Positions 11,549 through 23,408 of a DNA stretch of 64,000 nt are shown piece by piece; positions within the stretch are counted from its first letter, which is position 1, and each line of letters opens with the position of its first letter. A program made the position numbers and the translations under genes. A model generated the notes under the pieces. It was not told the origin of the DNA. It did no database searches and saw only the letters and a program-made list of their open reading frames with translations. Location of the stretch: contig CAJNYU010003361.1 of assembly GCA_905331475.1 (NCBI GenBank), positions 44,631 through 108,630 on the forward strand, read 5' to 3'. The DNA comes from Rotaria socialis. Its lineage: Eukaryota; Rotifera; Eurotatoria; Philodinida; Philodinidae.

Positions 11549-12050
11549 CCTATAGCCTTTCGAAAATACCCTACGCAATCAACGTATAAAAACATGTTCA
11601 TTATCAAGTAATAGCCCGTTCCGGGAGCTGGGGTAAAAAAACGGGAAATGAGTGTCATATGCAACTTTTTTCGAGGTAAGGCGGTTGTGTGAAGTGAGCA
11701 CAACATGTAAGCATAAGAAATTATGCTCACTTCAGCTAGGAGTAATAAGCCAATCAAACAACGAATCCTTTTTTTACCATCATCCAATCATCTCTCTCGA
11801 TGTCGATGGAGTGGAATAGCCATTGTAACATAATAATGGGTATCCACTATTTGTGAATTACTAGTAATGTGAATCTTTTTAAAAATTTTATTATGTTCAT
11901 GATAGCATATAAATTGATTGTTAATAGCAAACTTTCTGGAAACTGTATTCATAGCTATTATATATTTAAAAAAAATTGAAAACAAAAAAATTGAAAATTT
12001 TCTTTAATCAAAAAAATAATTAAAATAATTTAATAAATAATTAAAAAATC
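11549..12050. other. Intergenic DNA
   Basis: Only short AT-rich frames are present and none is supported. Confidence 0.4.
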
Positions 12051-12409
12051 ATGAATCGATTTAATATTCGAACAGTTAATGGCTCTAGGCATAATGGTCT
12101 TCTTGAACATCGTTATATTAAAATACAAAATCGTGCGGCTGCAGCTCTTGGTGCATTAGATGAAGATGGTGAATCTCTAGAACTTATTGCTCATCTCCAT
12201 CGGCTCTCAATTGAGCAAATAAAAAAAGACTTGTATGGTGAACCATCTGATATAAAAAATGGATTTGATATTCGATCAAGTAATAAATTAGAGGAAACCC
12301 TTAAAACGTGCTTAAAAGAAATAAATAAAAGAGTAAATAATGCTTTGGTAGCTGTTGTATATCATGTACCATACACACTTTTATGCTCTGTTGAAAATAA
12401 TAATAATAA

Positions 12410-12768
12410 CCCGTGTAAAAAAATTTAGGGTAGAAATCAGATTAAAATCGATTGAAAAATGATTGAAAATCGACTATAATCGTACACCTTTAATCGATCT
12501 TTAATCGACTGGGAATCGATTATAATCAAAAATAATCCAAAAAACAAAATTTTCATCGATTATTCCTATTATTTTCGATTATAATCGATTAAAAATTTAT
12601 GAAAAAATCGATTATAATGGATGAAAATTTTGTTTTTTGGATTATATTTGATTATAATCGATTCCCAATCAATTAAAAATCGATTAAAGGTGTACGATTA
12701 TAATCGATTTTCAATCATTTTTTCAATCGATTTTAATCCGATTTCTACCCTAAATTTTTTTACATGGG
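12410..12768. mobile_element. CCCATG-ended inverted-repeat element rich in ATCGAT/TATAATCGAT
   Basis: The termini CCCGTGTAAAAAAATTTAGGG and CCCTAAATTTTTTTACATGGG are complementary. Arms of ~140 bp consist largely of the word ATCGATTATAATCGAT and its variants. Flanks AATAATAA and AATATAAA match at only 6 of 8 positions, so the duplication is uncertain. It is inserted in a coding frame. Its ends resemble those of the elements at 42991-45306 and 56027-56160. Confidence 0.7.
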
Positions 12769-12873
12769 AATATAAAAGAAGCAGCAGCAAAATTTTTAAT
12801 TGATATAAGAAAAAAAACAAATTGTTTAAATCTAGCAACAGTTGAAAAACTAATGATGCTAACGAATCTTTGG

Positions 12874-13239
12874 ATCAGTGTAAAGGTAGCACGACGGAGC
12901 TAGCATGATGAAACAGAGATTCAACTATAAGTCTTCTCAGGAGTATTGCCGGCCCATAAAAGCCAGCCCATTCAGTGCAGNGACGGTGATACTTTTATTC
13001 CCCGGCAATACTTTGAGAAAATTCTATCCGGTTTTTCTTGTCCTATTTAGAAGAAAACAAAGGTGTAGGTAAAATTTCTTCCTAAGTATTGCCGGGGAAT
13101 AAAAGTATCACCATCCGATCCATAATTAAATTCTGCATCGAATGGTTCGGTTTTTATGGGTCGGCAATACTCCTGAGAAGACTTATAGTTGAATCTCTGT
13201 TTCATCGTGCGAGCTCCGTCGTGCTAGCTTCACACTGAT
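12874..13239. mobile_element. Fold-back element with 9-bp target duplication
   Basis: The termini ATCAGTGT... and ...ACACTGAT begin long complementary arms (about 12874-12960 and 13150-13239, plus inner pairing around a TACTTTTATTCCCCGGCAAT segment). A perfect 9-mer AATCTTTGG flanks both ends (12865-12873 and 13240-13248). A 9-bp duplication with long arms fits fold-back/MULE-type elements. An ambiguous base at 12981 lies at an arm junction. Confidence 0.8.
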
Positions 13240-13439
13240 AATCTTTGGCAGTGAGTTTTGATAACGAAAGATGCTCGATATAAGCTATTTATTTTTTTAG
13301 GACTCTACAAAGGAAAACTATTCTAATGTAAGATCATTAAATGCTATTGATGATCAATAGATTGTTACCAAATCAACTATATCTAAGCGACCATGTAAAT
13401 AAATCCTAGATATTTTTTGTTGCTGTTATTGAATCATGT

Positions 13440-13679
13440 TTGCTTTCTTTAGCACCATGTAAAACACCGAAACATGTAGTTAATATTTTCTCATCAAATA
13501 AATTTGTAAAAGAGAAATGGAAATCAATCAAGGTTCTCGGTAATAGTCTATCTAATCATGATAAATATGGAAAATCAAAAATTATTTGCTTCATCAATGC
13601 AATTGTTCAATGCTTGGCCAATGCAGCTCCTTTCGTTGAGTGGTTATTAGAGAATTGTACTCTTGATAAATGCACGTGA
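13440..13679 (+). pseudogene. Ubiquitin-specific protease (USP) Cys-box fragment
   Basis: A short frame after an acceptor-like CTTTCTTTAG encodes a segment with CFINAIVQCLANAAPFVEWL. This matches the catalytic Cys box of USP deubiquitinases, where the first Cys normally follows GNT; here that part reads KSKII. The frame stops 12 residues later at TGA 13677, far short of a USP catalytic domain, and no His box is visible. It is probably a decayed copy or one exon of a broken gene. Whether it belongs to the broken gene just upstream is unclear because the reading phases do not join cleanly. Confidence 0.5.
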
Positions 13680-14640
13680 TTTCACTTCTTCTCTATCATA
13701 CATTCATACAAATCGTTATGTAGCAAAACGGATTCATTACTTTTTGATCGTCCTTTGGCAGATTTTTTTCAAAATAACTTTCGACTGCTCAATGAGCGAT
13801 AATAAATAATAAATCTATAATATAAATATTTAGACCATTTCTTATGTTGCATACGTGTATGCGATATTGATTATGGTGAAGTCCTTTTTGAAACATATGA
13901 ACATAGAATAATATCAAGACGAAAATATATTGGGATATTTTGCACATCATTTTCTTACATTAAACATAAGCATTTATTTTGTCGGTTGCTATACTTTATA
14001 CTTCGTCCTTAATTGCACTCGTGCTTCAGTCAAATAGGTCACTAACATTTTAATAGGAATCGATTGCTAGACAATCGAGAATGAGATAAAGAAAGAAGCC
14101 CAGTAATTAATTGATATACATCTAAAGAGTGTTATCGATACAAAGCAATGTAGTTGAATTTATTTTGTAACATACTTTTTATATTTCTTTCTCTTCTAGT
14201 GTTATTGTTTTCTCTTATCTTCTCAACAGTAACAGTTTTATTTGAAATCTCATCATATTTTTTATTACATAGCATTTGCGAAACTTTAATAAAAAAAAAG
14301 AAAATGATTCAATAATAAAATTCCTTTCTTCTTTTTTATAGTAAGAGAATGATGTGTTTTTGTTAACATATATCATATACGATTTTAGTTTATCGATCAA
14401 TAATAATACTCAAGCTAAATAGTATCGTCTAACTTGTAAAATATCTTGTCTTAAATTAGTTTTATGCAGGCTTATTATTTTTAGTGAAGAATATGAATCA
14501 GAAATAATAGGGTGTGGGTGAATGTTTTATGTTTAGAAGTTATCTATTTTATTTCATTGCCATGTAGTAACTATGTGCACCTGACTGACGTGAGTTGATA
14601 GCAATGCTCTTTGATATTTTCATTTCTTTGATACTACATA
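13680..14640. other. Intergenic DNA
   Basis: No supported gene. A single telomere-like arm lies at 14510-14521. Confidence 0.45.
14510..14521. repeat. Telomere-like stretch, one arm
   Basis: AGGGTGTGGGTG, a short partial copy of the telomere-like motif. Confidence 0.4.
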
Positions 14641-14983
14641 CCCAGAAGAATCACTCCGATAGTAGGATCCGATAAAATCCCAGAGGGAATCCTATCCGAT
14701 ATCATTAAAATGTTAATAAAACCGATGAAATTCCGTTGGATTCCTGGAAACGGATTTACAGTCGGATCCCTGCTGCTGGAATCCGAGAAAAACCTGTGTC
14801 GGAATTCAACGGAAACCGACGCTAGCATACAACCCTTGTATTTTTATGGCATCAGATGCTTATTCACTCCTGATTAAGAAAATTGATTTTGTCCGTCGGA
14901 TCCGACAGCGATTCCTCAACTAGGAATCCGTCAGATTTTTGTCGGAATGTTGGATCCTAAGAGATCCGATTAGTTCACCTGGG
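14641..14983. mobile_element. Inverted-repeat element saturated with GGATCCGA / TCGGATTCC
   Basis: The ends CCCAGAAGAA and TTCACCTGGG are imperfect complements. Between them are a dozen or more variants of GGATCCGA, GGAATCC and TCGGATCCC in both orientations. No coding capacity and no clear target duplication. Confidence 0.55.
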
Positions 14984-15266
14984 ATAGTTGTTATTCTTTT
15001 AAAGAAAGGATTGATTGCAAAGTAATCGAGTAATAATCGATGTCGTGTTCCATTTTCGATCATTGTATACAATAAATGATATAAAGAAAGTGAAAATATC
15101 TGAAGAGAAATAAGTTCATTTTATCATCACACAGGTTATTCTATTTGATAATAGGATCAATGGACACTTTTACTGAATAAAAAAAAAACTCTAACATGTT
15201 TTTCATATTTTGATCCTGAAGTGACTGTACTAATAGTTTCAGCTTATATTCGATTGATGTGTAAAA

Positions 15267-15350
15267 TAGGGGTGGCATATTTACTTTACTTTTCGTTTAC
15301 GTGACTAAAGTAAAGTAACTACTAAAATAATAGTTTGTAGTAAATACATG
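15267..15350. mobile_element. One-ended hAT-like fragment with TTTACTTTA words
   Basis: Starts TAGGGGTGGCA, a common hAT-type terminus, followed by TTTACTTTACTTTT and the complementary AAAGTAAAGTAAC. The other end was not found. Its start and words resemble the fragment at 34426. Confidence 0.4.
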
Positions 15351-16183
15351 AGTAAGACATTTAGAGTCTGTTGGGGTAATTCGGATTATTCCAGCGAAAA
15401 CTGCTATACTCATTTTCTCCATCTCCTGACTCACTTACATTCATGAAAATCAAATGAAACCGTACATTATTCGATAGCACAAACAGTCTTCTATGGGAGC
15501 TGAAAGTATCTCGGCGAGTGACTTGACCGTTTTAATAGAATATGCACAACAAGAACACTTCTGCCAACTACCTTAAAACTTGTCTGGGGTACTCCGGATC
15601 AGCTAAAAGATTTCGCCTGGGGTAATTCAGATCATGCAAGCTATTTTAGCTGGACATTAGTTATCAAAGCGCTAGCACTTTAACTATTATAAAATCAATT
15701 GAAACACCTGAGGCAAAAGTTGTTCATCTTTCTTTGCTTTATCTAACCATGATAAGAGATTTGACTTTTTGTGTTACTGATCGAGATTAATATTAAAAGA
15801 AAACGAAATTGAGACAAAAGTTCTTTTAATAGCACACTCCTGTTGTGTTTTCCATACAGAAACGTTTGCTCTGCAAAATGACTTACCAACAAAATTATTC
15901 AAGATCATTATTCGTGCGCTATAACGAAATTTATGATGACTTAGAGTTTGATGATTGGTTACAAGTGCTCTCTTTATGTAGTATTGAGATAATGGTTGGA
16001 AATCTTAAAATCTCTCATGAATTACCATTTATGATTGTCACTGATGCTTGAAATCTCGCTTTACTGCTATGGGATCTATAGGCTTTTAGTTTTTATGAGC
16101 TCAGCGCATTTTAATGTATCATGGAATAATGACAGTGTAGTTTCGTTGTATTAAATTACTAATAGTATCACAAGTAGTATCGT

Positions 16184-16240
16184 GAGGGTGTGGGTATCAT
16201 CTTCTACACTAGCATAAGCCCGCACCCACACCGCACACCC
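16184..16240. repeat. Telomere-like hairpin
   Basis: GAGGGTGTGGGT, a ~25-base loop, then CGCACCCACACCGCACACCC. Confidence 0.65.
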
Positions 16241-16478
16241 TAAGCGCATGTGATTTTTTTACAAAATATTACTACTACATTTTGTAATACTTACTATGTG
16301 TTTTATATTGTACCACGATCACCATCGAATTATAATTTTCGGTATTGTACTACATAATTATTTATAAGTCGATATTGCGATATAAATTTCTATAATAAAT
16401 GTTCGTAATGACAAAAAAATAAGACCAACTATTGTCTCAATTTCGGTTCCAAGAAAAATTTTGTACTATCCTTCAATT

Positions 16479-16524
16479 AGAGTGTAGGTGTTCGCGTTCT
16501 TTCTATTGAAATCCACACCCTCAA
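16479..16524. repeat. Degenerate telomere-like hairpin
   Basis: GAGTGTAGGTG, a ~22-base loop, then CCACACCCTC. It is a weaker relative of the clean hairpins. Confidence 0.45.
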
Positions 16525-16680
16525 GATAGTTCAATCAAAATCCCTCTATTATTCTTGTATAGAAATGAGATTATAGAGTGAGAGTGTAGTTTTATTGTTT
16601 AAAAGCAAAGAAAAGGTTAAAATTAGAAGTTACAATTTCTGGAGTAGTTCACTTGGTACTTCCATCTCAATGAATCTCGT

Positions 16681-19004
16681 TCACTGCGTACAATATCGAT
16701 AATTACAATTGTTAGGCCCATATAATCCATGCACATAAAATCCATTACACTTCGTTATTGGTATCCAATATATATATATGCAAAATTAGGGGTACCATGG
16801 TATGCAAAACCAATAAATGCATTTACCGTTTGACCAACAAATGACGGATACGTTGCATTAGTCCAACCTGTTACATACGTTCCACATGCGTTGCCTTGGG
16901 CTGAGTTTGGTGCTGATCCAGCTAGTCGTGTGCCACCAGGACTAATAAATCGAACATATGTTGGAATGTTACTGCTAACATTGTTAAAGAGAGTCGAATC
17001 GCAACTCTCACCCGCAGGTGCTGTAGTTAAACGTGTGGCATCGCTAATTGTTGTATAGTTATAACATTGCGGTGGCAGTGTTTCAGTGATAGCAACTAAT
17101 TTCAAAAGAAGAAGAATCCGTGTGTGATTTTTATCTGAGCTAGTAGAGATGCAGTTGTTTAACCAAAGCGAAATATATTCCGCTATAAATTTTTAAAAAT
17201 TCAGTCAGTAATGTTGGCTTCAGTTCGGCAAAAAATGCAAACTGATTGCATCTCTCTGAGCTATTTTATAGTCCAATTTTTGTTTAGCTTACCTGTTACT
17301 GGTGTGGGAAAAGATACTGATCCAGTTGAAGGAAATAAACTATTGGGTACTGTTTGTACAACTGAATATGATGTTGAAAGAGCCAATCCAATACGATTAT
17401 TTTGCATATCGAATATATTATAGAAATGTCTCATAAAAAAATCGCCAAGAATCCAAATTGGATTTGAATCCGCATCATTAGCTTTCAGTGATGAAATGAC
17501 CAAATAACATGTGTACCTAATGGGACCACCGGCAATTTGAATGTACATTAATGTTGTCAATGTAAATGGAACACCACTAATTGTCACTGTTATATTTGGA
17601 AATGCTGCTAAAGATTTTGTTTGGCAATCAACAGTGTACTAAAATAAGAAGAACCTAGTTAAGAACTCTCCGCTGTATACGACGGCAGTCGAAAGATATC
17701 AGATCAATACATAGAGTCTTTATTTTTCTCTTACATATCCAATCGTTGGATCGTATGTAGCTTCTAACATTGAATTAATCGCGTTTACGTAGGCTGATGG
17801 GCCGAGAATAGCGTCTGTTGTTCCGGTATCTAAAATGGCACTAATCGACGTTGCTATTGTAGTTGTTGTTGATCCGATTGATAAGCTAACGCTATCAGCA
17901 ACAAATTCCCAATAACCTTCTACACTAACAGGCGCATATGTAAAATTGCCTGTATATTTCGATGCGTCATAGCCACCTAAGATTAATTCGCCAGTGTCGT
18001 AACCGGTTGACACTCTGATGAATAAAGAAAATAGTATTTAAGAGACAGATTTAAAAATATGAGCTTACGAGTCAAACCAAAAACTGAAAATCGGAAGGCT
18101 TAATTCACCGGCCAGATACATCGACCATATTACAGGATTTTCACCACAGGATGAAATTTTTTGATAAGCCATACCCAGAATTCCATCAAATTTACCGGTA
18201 TTCATACCATTAGCTGAGTTAATAATCGCAAAAGGTTGATTGGCAATCGATATACTACCAAACTGAAAGGCACATGAAACAGAAGATAACGTTGCTCTTG
18301 ATTTAATCACGCATAAAAATATTTTCTTACAGTTACTGCATCATTCGACCATGTTCCACTTGCACTACTGCCATCACCATATTGAATATAGAACTCTTTA
18401 TTCCAAAATTTATATGTTGAGGATAGTTGACTATCAAATGTGTGACTACCGCCTATCGTTAGAACGTAAAAATTAGCATTCAATTGACAAGAAAGTTCAC
18501 TATTTACCGCATGAATTTCCACACTGGGTTCCAGGCACTCAAAGATCAGCGGAACCTGTATCAAAATCAATATCGAATGATTGACCTGGTGTACCAATGG
18601 TCACTGAGCCCATCCAAAAAGTCTTTAAATAGACAAAAAGACTGAGAACTTCTTAGTAAATTCCAAACACGTACTCCCGAATTTTCATCCCTTAATACTT
18701 CATCCTCCGTGGTAGGTTGAACCGATCGTTTCCTCGTTGTAGGATGCTTTGTTCTATGACATTTATGACCGCCACTACCACTATGACATGTACGATTCTT
18801 TTTTTGCAATGCCATACTGAAAAACAAACAGAAAGTAAGACTAATAAAAACTTAACGTTATTAAAAATTTCTAAAGATATACCGCTTGACTCCATTACTC
18901 AGAGAAGACAAAGTAAGTCCGACAGCCACAGCAACTCCATTTTGTTTAAAACTGAAAATGAACATTAATAACGAGTATATTGATAAGAGTATAAATTTTT
19001 TCAT
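16681..19004 (-). pseudogene. Secreted pepsin-like aspartic protease with D8C-like C-terminal domain, two lesions
   Basis: Eight exons join in phase: 19004-18883, 18816-18675, 18622-18508, 18452-18331, 18262-18069, 18014-17735, 17638-17293 and 17095 to 16755. Exon 1 gives a signal peptide (MKKFILLSIYSLLMFIFSF), exon 2 a basic propeptide. The A1 protease fold shows the first catalytic motif DFDTGSADL, the flap YGDGSSASGTW, FDGILGMAY and the second catalytic motif ILDTGTTDAILG, then WILGDFFMRHFYNIFD. After PTPVTG a ~110-residue Cys-containing segment (CYNYTT, ACGTYVTGW, CNGFYVHGLY) resembles the D8C domain of uromodulin-type proteins. Lesions: TGA at 18541-18539 replaces the conserved Trp right after the first catalytic motif (codon 116), and a TA-repeat length change near 16773-16785 shifts the frame inside D8C, so the current frame stops at 16755 rather than 16681. 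The substrate is unknown; the role would be digestive or extracellular. Confidence 0.8.
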
Positions 19005-20344
19005 CTTGATGCTTTTCTGAAGAATACAAAAAATGAAACGATTCAAAATCAATTCGAACTAACCACTACGGAGACTGTCAAGCACAACAAGAAAGAAGCA
19101 ACGGGTTTCGAAACTATTTCTAATCCAAACAACATTTATTCTTGTCTGGACTTTTGAATGGAATTCAAATTTTAATACATGGTAAACTATATTCGGTAAG
19201 CTATTCTTCTCTTGTTCTTTCAATTCCGACTGACTTCGTATAAAACATAAACGACACATTTCATTTACCATAGCGATTTAACATGTAAAACTTACATTTG
19301 CACAAAGAATATAATTTTTTAAGTACTGAAGTGTTTCAACTGAACGAAAAGAGGTATATATATATATATGAGAACAAAAAACAGCCTCCTGTGTTCTATA
19401 CGAAAAATAAAATATGAGCGCCATATGCAACCAACTACGCAGCTATCGTAAACGAAGTGAGAAGGAAAGCAATGTAGTCATATTGTACCGTAAGTACGAT
19501 AGAAAACTTTTCGTTTGGTTTGTTTTTGAATAATAATAAAAGAATCGATTCAATGATTTATCATTTACGTTGGATGTATACTGGATCGTGCGAAAAGAGT
19601 GCTACTCTTGATATGCGATGAATTGGAAGAGAGAATAGAATTCTAATGTTACTTTTCTTTTTTTAAAATGTCTTGTTGATTATAACGAATCTGTATCAAA
19701 CTCAAATCTAATCATAAGTTTCTTTTTTTTCATTGCAAGCCGACAATAATTGACTTACAGTTAAAATGCAAATAAATAATTCATTTTTATCAGTTTCATC
19801 AATTTGATTTGAAGTTTTACTTGTTAAATTATTGATAGCAATCAAATGTTCTTTTTTTAATTGAATGTGTATAGTTACAATACCAATGCAATTTTCTTAA
19901 ACATACAATAACATAAAACGAACGATATTTTCTTAATTGCACAAGACTAAAATAAACAACGAAGCACCAAATCTAATCAATTCTCTTTCATATTTCTTTC
20001 AAAGTTGAAAAACTATTACTGGTGATGACAATTTCAATCAATAAAACGTTCACTCCCTCGTTTAAACGATATTAAAAAGTCAAAATTTCTTGTGTAAATT
20101 CGACCTCTAGTGTATTTATTAAAACGTAGTCATTATTATATATACAAAAATAAAGCAAAAAAAACTAAAGTAAGTCCTAAATAACTAAATTTTCACCACC
20201 ATAAATATAAATTATAATTAATATACTTAATAGAGTAATTTTCAAGTAGCTTTTCTGATTTTATCATTGTATTGATTTCTTTTAAGCACACCTTTGATAT
20301 ATAGTCAGTGCATAAGTAAAATAAATGTTGTGTTTTATTTCTGT
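19005..20344. other. Intergenic DNA
   Basis: AT-rich with a TA microsatellite near 19355-19370. Short frames (18717-18968, 19059-19271) have no support. Confidence 0.45.
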
Positions 20345-20848
20345 TCAATTCATTTCAGTTTCGAGAGATTTTAATTGTAGAAATAGATTAACAATAAATT
20401 CAAGTGCATTTAATGAATATCGGCCACGAGGAATCAAAGATTCTGTTTTATTTATCTTGGATGCATACTCAAAAATGTAATGTTGTTGAATAAAATCTAA
20501 ATTATTCTGATGCAGACCTAATGTGTCAAATTGTAATGTATATAAATTAGATGTAAAGAACAACAATCGAAGAATATCTTCCAATGGTATAAGATACGGT
20601 TCAAGAAGAATTTTTGTCAATTGTTCCAATCGAATTATAGAATTAACATGTCACACAGTCGAACCGTTCCAATGATCGAAGAATAATGTAAATATCAATT
20701 GTTTAACATTAAGAAAACAATTAGCATAATTATCATTTATGTCACTACAAATATATAGATGATTAATTGACTCAAAATTTTTTTTCTTGATTCTGTGAAC
20801 CACATTGCTCGTCTGATGTGCAATAATACGTACAATTGTTTTTTCTAA
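20345..20848 (-). pseudogene. F-box-family protein fragment (C-terminal LRR-like part)
   Basis: The minus-strand frame from about 20848 to the stop at 20345 has the leucine-rich pattern I associate with the large bdelloid F-box-like family: NVKQLIFTLFFDHWNGSTV, IIRLEQLTKILLEPYLIPLE, and later ALEFIVNLFLQLKSLETEMN. A TGA at 20654-20652 interrupts the frame between STV and HVNSI. An acceptor-like TTTTTTCTTTTAG precedes the segment. No N-terminal F-box is visible upstream. Probably a partial, dead copy. Confidence 0.5.
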
Positions 20849-22170
20849 AAGAAAAAAAAATATGAATAGAAGAAAAAAAAACTAACAGATAAATATCAAA
20901 TTCTAGTTCGTTTCGAATCATTTGAGATTTCGTATGTACATTCATAAATAATGCGTCACAATTGAAAAGGGAAACCAGATCTTAAAAATCTGTTAGTAAA
21001 ACGGTGTCATTGGAATCAACGAGGCATCTTGATTGAATCTATGGGGTGCCACGAAGTGATTAGGGTAAGGGAAGTTATTTTTAAAAATGAAAAGAGAATG
21101 CTAGAAATTTGAGCTGAATTGTTAAACGATAAGTAATTAAAAGAATACTATTTATTGTTTGTTCATGTGTTTAATTGAAAATATTGCAAAAGATTACAAA
21201 AACTGCATTCAACGATTAGTTTCATTTTTTAACTAGTTCTTAATCTGCTCTTTACAATCTTCATTTTTGGTGTGGGTGTGGGTGTGAAGTGGGGTGGGAT
21301 GTGTACGAATATGAGGCGCTGACACCCACACCCACACCCACACATTTTTAGGATCAATTTGCCACGTAGATTCAAAAAAACAAAATTTTACAACTGCAGT
21401 AAATTTCTTATAGGAACAGTGAGGAAGTTCTTCAAAAAGAATGAGATTTTTTAAAAATTGAATTTTTTCGAGTTTTCGTTACTATGCACTAGGTTTTCTC
21501 AAATATGCTGTATATATTCGGATTCAACACGTCAAATTGTACGTAAAAATGTATAAAAAAAATAAAAATAAAAAGTGCTTCAATTTTGCGTTTCTTGCAC
21601 CTTACATCAATAAAGTTATATATATATATATATATATACAATAGATCGAATATCCATGCATGTTGTTTGGATCATGTTACTTGTTGTTTAAATTGCATGA
21701 ATAGTGAGGATTCTGACGAAACATGTTCACAGATTCAATGAACAACTTCATCGAATAAAATTCTTCTCTCTAATAAAAACCAAGAATTCACATGCACCGA
21801 TCACAGATTGCATGCTAATATTGGCGTTTGTTCAAAAACTTGATGCATTTAATCACATCCGTTTTTCATACAGATGTTTTTACCATTCTGATATAAACAG
21901 CAATGATTAAAAGGCTCCTTTTACATTTTCGTCATGACAATATCGTATTTACTAATTCATAGACCTGATAAAAAATATCATTTAACAGTCAAGACGAAAA
22001 ACAACATGTCTTTGCCGAAAATAAGACAAATGTAGCAACATGCAGTTTCTGTTATCAGTAACAATTACCGATCAAATTATATTCCATTTCTTTCATTACT
22101 AATGCCAGGTATTCAATAGTAGCTGTGACAATACTTTAATCAAAACTCTTGTCATTAGTCAGAAACAATC
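20849..22170. other. Intergenic DNA
   Basis: Holds one strong telomere-like hairpin, a TA microsatellite near 21619-21638 and no supported gene. Confidence 0.45.
21269..21344. repeat. Telomere-like hairpin, strongest copy
   Basis: GGTGTGGGTGTGGGTGTG then a GTGGGGTGGGATGTG extension, a ~20-base loop, and GACACCCACACCCACACCCA. Each arm holds about three TGTGGG units. Confidence 0.85.
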
Positions 22171-23151
22171 ATGAGTGTCTCATTTGCAAGATTGTGGCAT
22201 TTTATTTTAATGGTAACTTATACTGCAATTTGTATCCCTATTGTTACAGTGCGTTCTACTGTAACGTATATCTCGATTCTATCTATTCTCTTTTCTTTCC
22301 TTTTCCTTTCTCTCTCTCCGTTTTCCTCTATTTTCTTGTCTCTGCTTTCGTGTGCGTATATAAGCATATGTTTTCTAAAAGAATAAACAGAGAGATAATA
22401 AAGCACACATATTTAAAGTGTTCGTGGATCTTCGTGAGCGAGAACGTTAACATCTATAATTATAAATATGCACGCAGACAAACAATAGCTAGTGAATCAT
22501 AATCTTTCTTTTCTAATTTCAGGCTTACATAACAAGTATTAGTAGTTATCAAGCAATCGTTCCAAACGATACAACTAATATCATAGTTCAGAACAATCGT
22601 TTAATCATAGATTCAAACAAATTGCCAAACTCAGGTTAGAGATTAGTATTTTCAACTACTTTCCCTGTATCACCTAAAGTGATACAATACATAAGAGAAC
22701 AAATTCAAACCTACAAGAAAATTTAAATGACTTCGTTGTGATGCTAAGTGACTTTGGGAGTACCATACTCGCAAAACAGCAAAAAAATCGACCAGAAAAC
22801 GGAACCCTATATTTTGATGAGGCCTAAAGGAAGCTTTGTCCCAAAATTTTCTGAAATCTTTACTATCATTTCGCCAATAGACGATACGGTGAAAGTATTA
22901 AATGATAGTACTGTCGTCATGCCAACAACTCCAACAACAACTTCTCGTAATATATCCACTGCCCCTGCCGCTACCACCGACACAGCAATTCCAGAAACTA
23001 CTGATGCTATTACCACAACCACTACTACCAGCACCACCACCAGTGCAATAAAAACAACTACCACGACTACTACTAGTACCACCACCACAACAACAACAAC
23101 TACCACGACTACTACTAGTACTAGTACTAGTACTAGTACTACTACTACTAG

Positions 23152-23183
<32 letters not shown>

Positions 23184-23356
23184 GTAATAGTACTACTACT
23201 AGTACTACTACTACTAGTACTACTACTACTACTACTACTACTACTAGTAATAGTACTAGTACTACTACTACTAGTAGTAGTACCACAACAACGACTACTA
23301 CTAGTACCACAACAACGACTACTACTAGTACCACAACAACGACTACTACTAGTACC

Positions 23357-23408
<52 letters not shown>

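Larger units (their letters stand above)
12051..13260 (+). pseudogene. Unrecognised gene broken by two inserted inverted-repeat elements
   Basis: The frame starts at ATG 12051 and encodes ~120 residues (start MNRFNIRTVNGSRHNGLLEH). It is cut at 12410 by a 359-bp element. After that element the frame resumes (NIKEAAAKFLIDIRKK, then ATVEKLMMLTNLW) and is cut again at 12874 by a 366-bp palindrome flanked by a perfect 9-bp duplication. Beyond it a CA|GTGAGT donor is visible. With both insertions removed the frame reads through, so the host gene was coding before they landed. The sequence is helical and charged, and I do not recognise the family. Confidence 0.5.
14984..16680. other. Intergenic DNA with element fragments
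   Basis: Holds a one-ended TAGGGGTGGCA element (15267-15350), three direct variants of TGGGGTAATTCGGAT (near 15373, 15584 and 15618), an unsupported 68-residue frame at 15845-16051, and two telomere-like hairpins. Confidence 0.45.

Noticed and set aside
12402..12776. 8-bp target duplication around the ATCGAT-rich element
   Set aside because: Flanks AATAATAA and AATATAAA differ at two positions in a low-complexity context, so it cannot be counted.
18539..18541. TGA read as selenocysteine or reassigned Trp
   Set aside because: No SECIS-like structure is recognisable, and other genes use TGA as a normal terminator (4903-6963 ends in TGA). A nonsense change or assembly error is simpler.
18307..18597. 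Frameshift in the protease near CGNSCG
   Set aside because: A 55-nt intron with GTAAAT donor and GATAG acceptor explains the change of frame.
22807..23358. Long minus-strand Val/Leu frame
   Set aside because: It is the complement of the Thr-codon repeat in the phosphatase stalk and has no independent coding signal.
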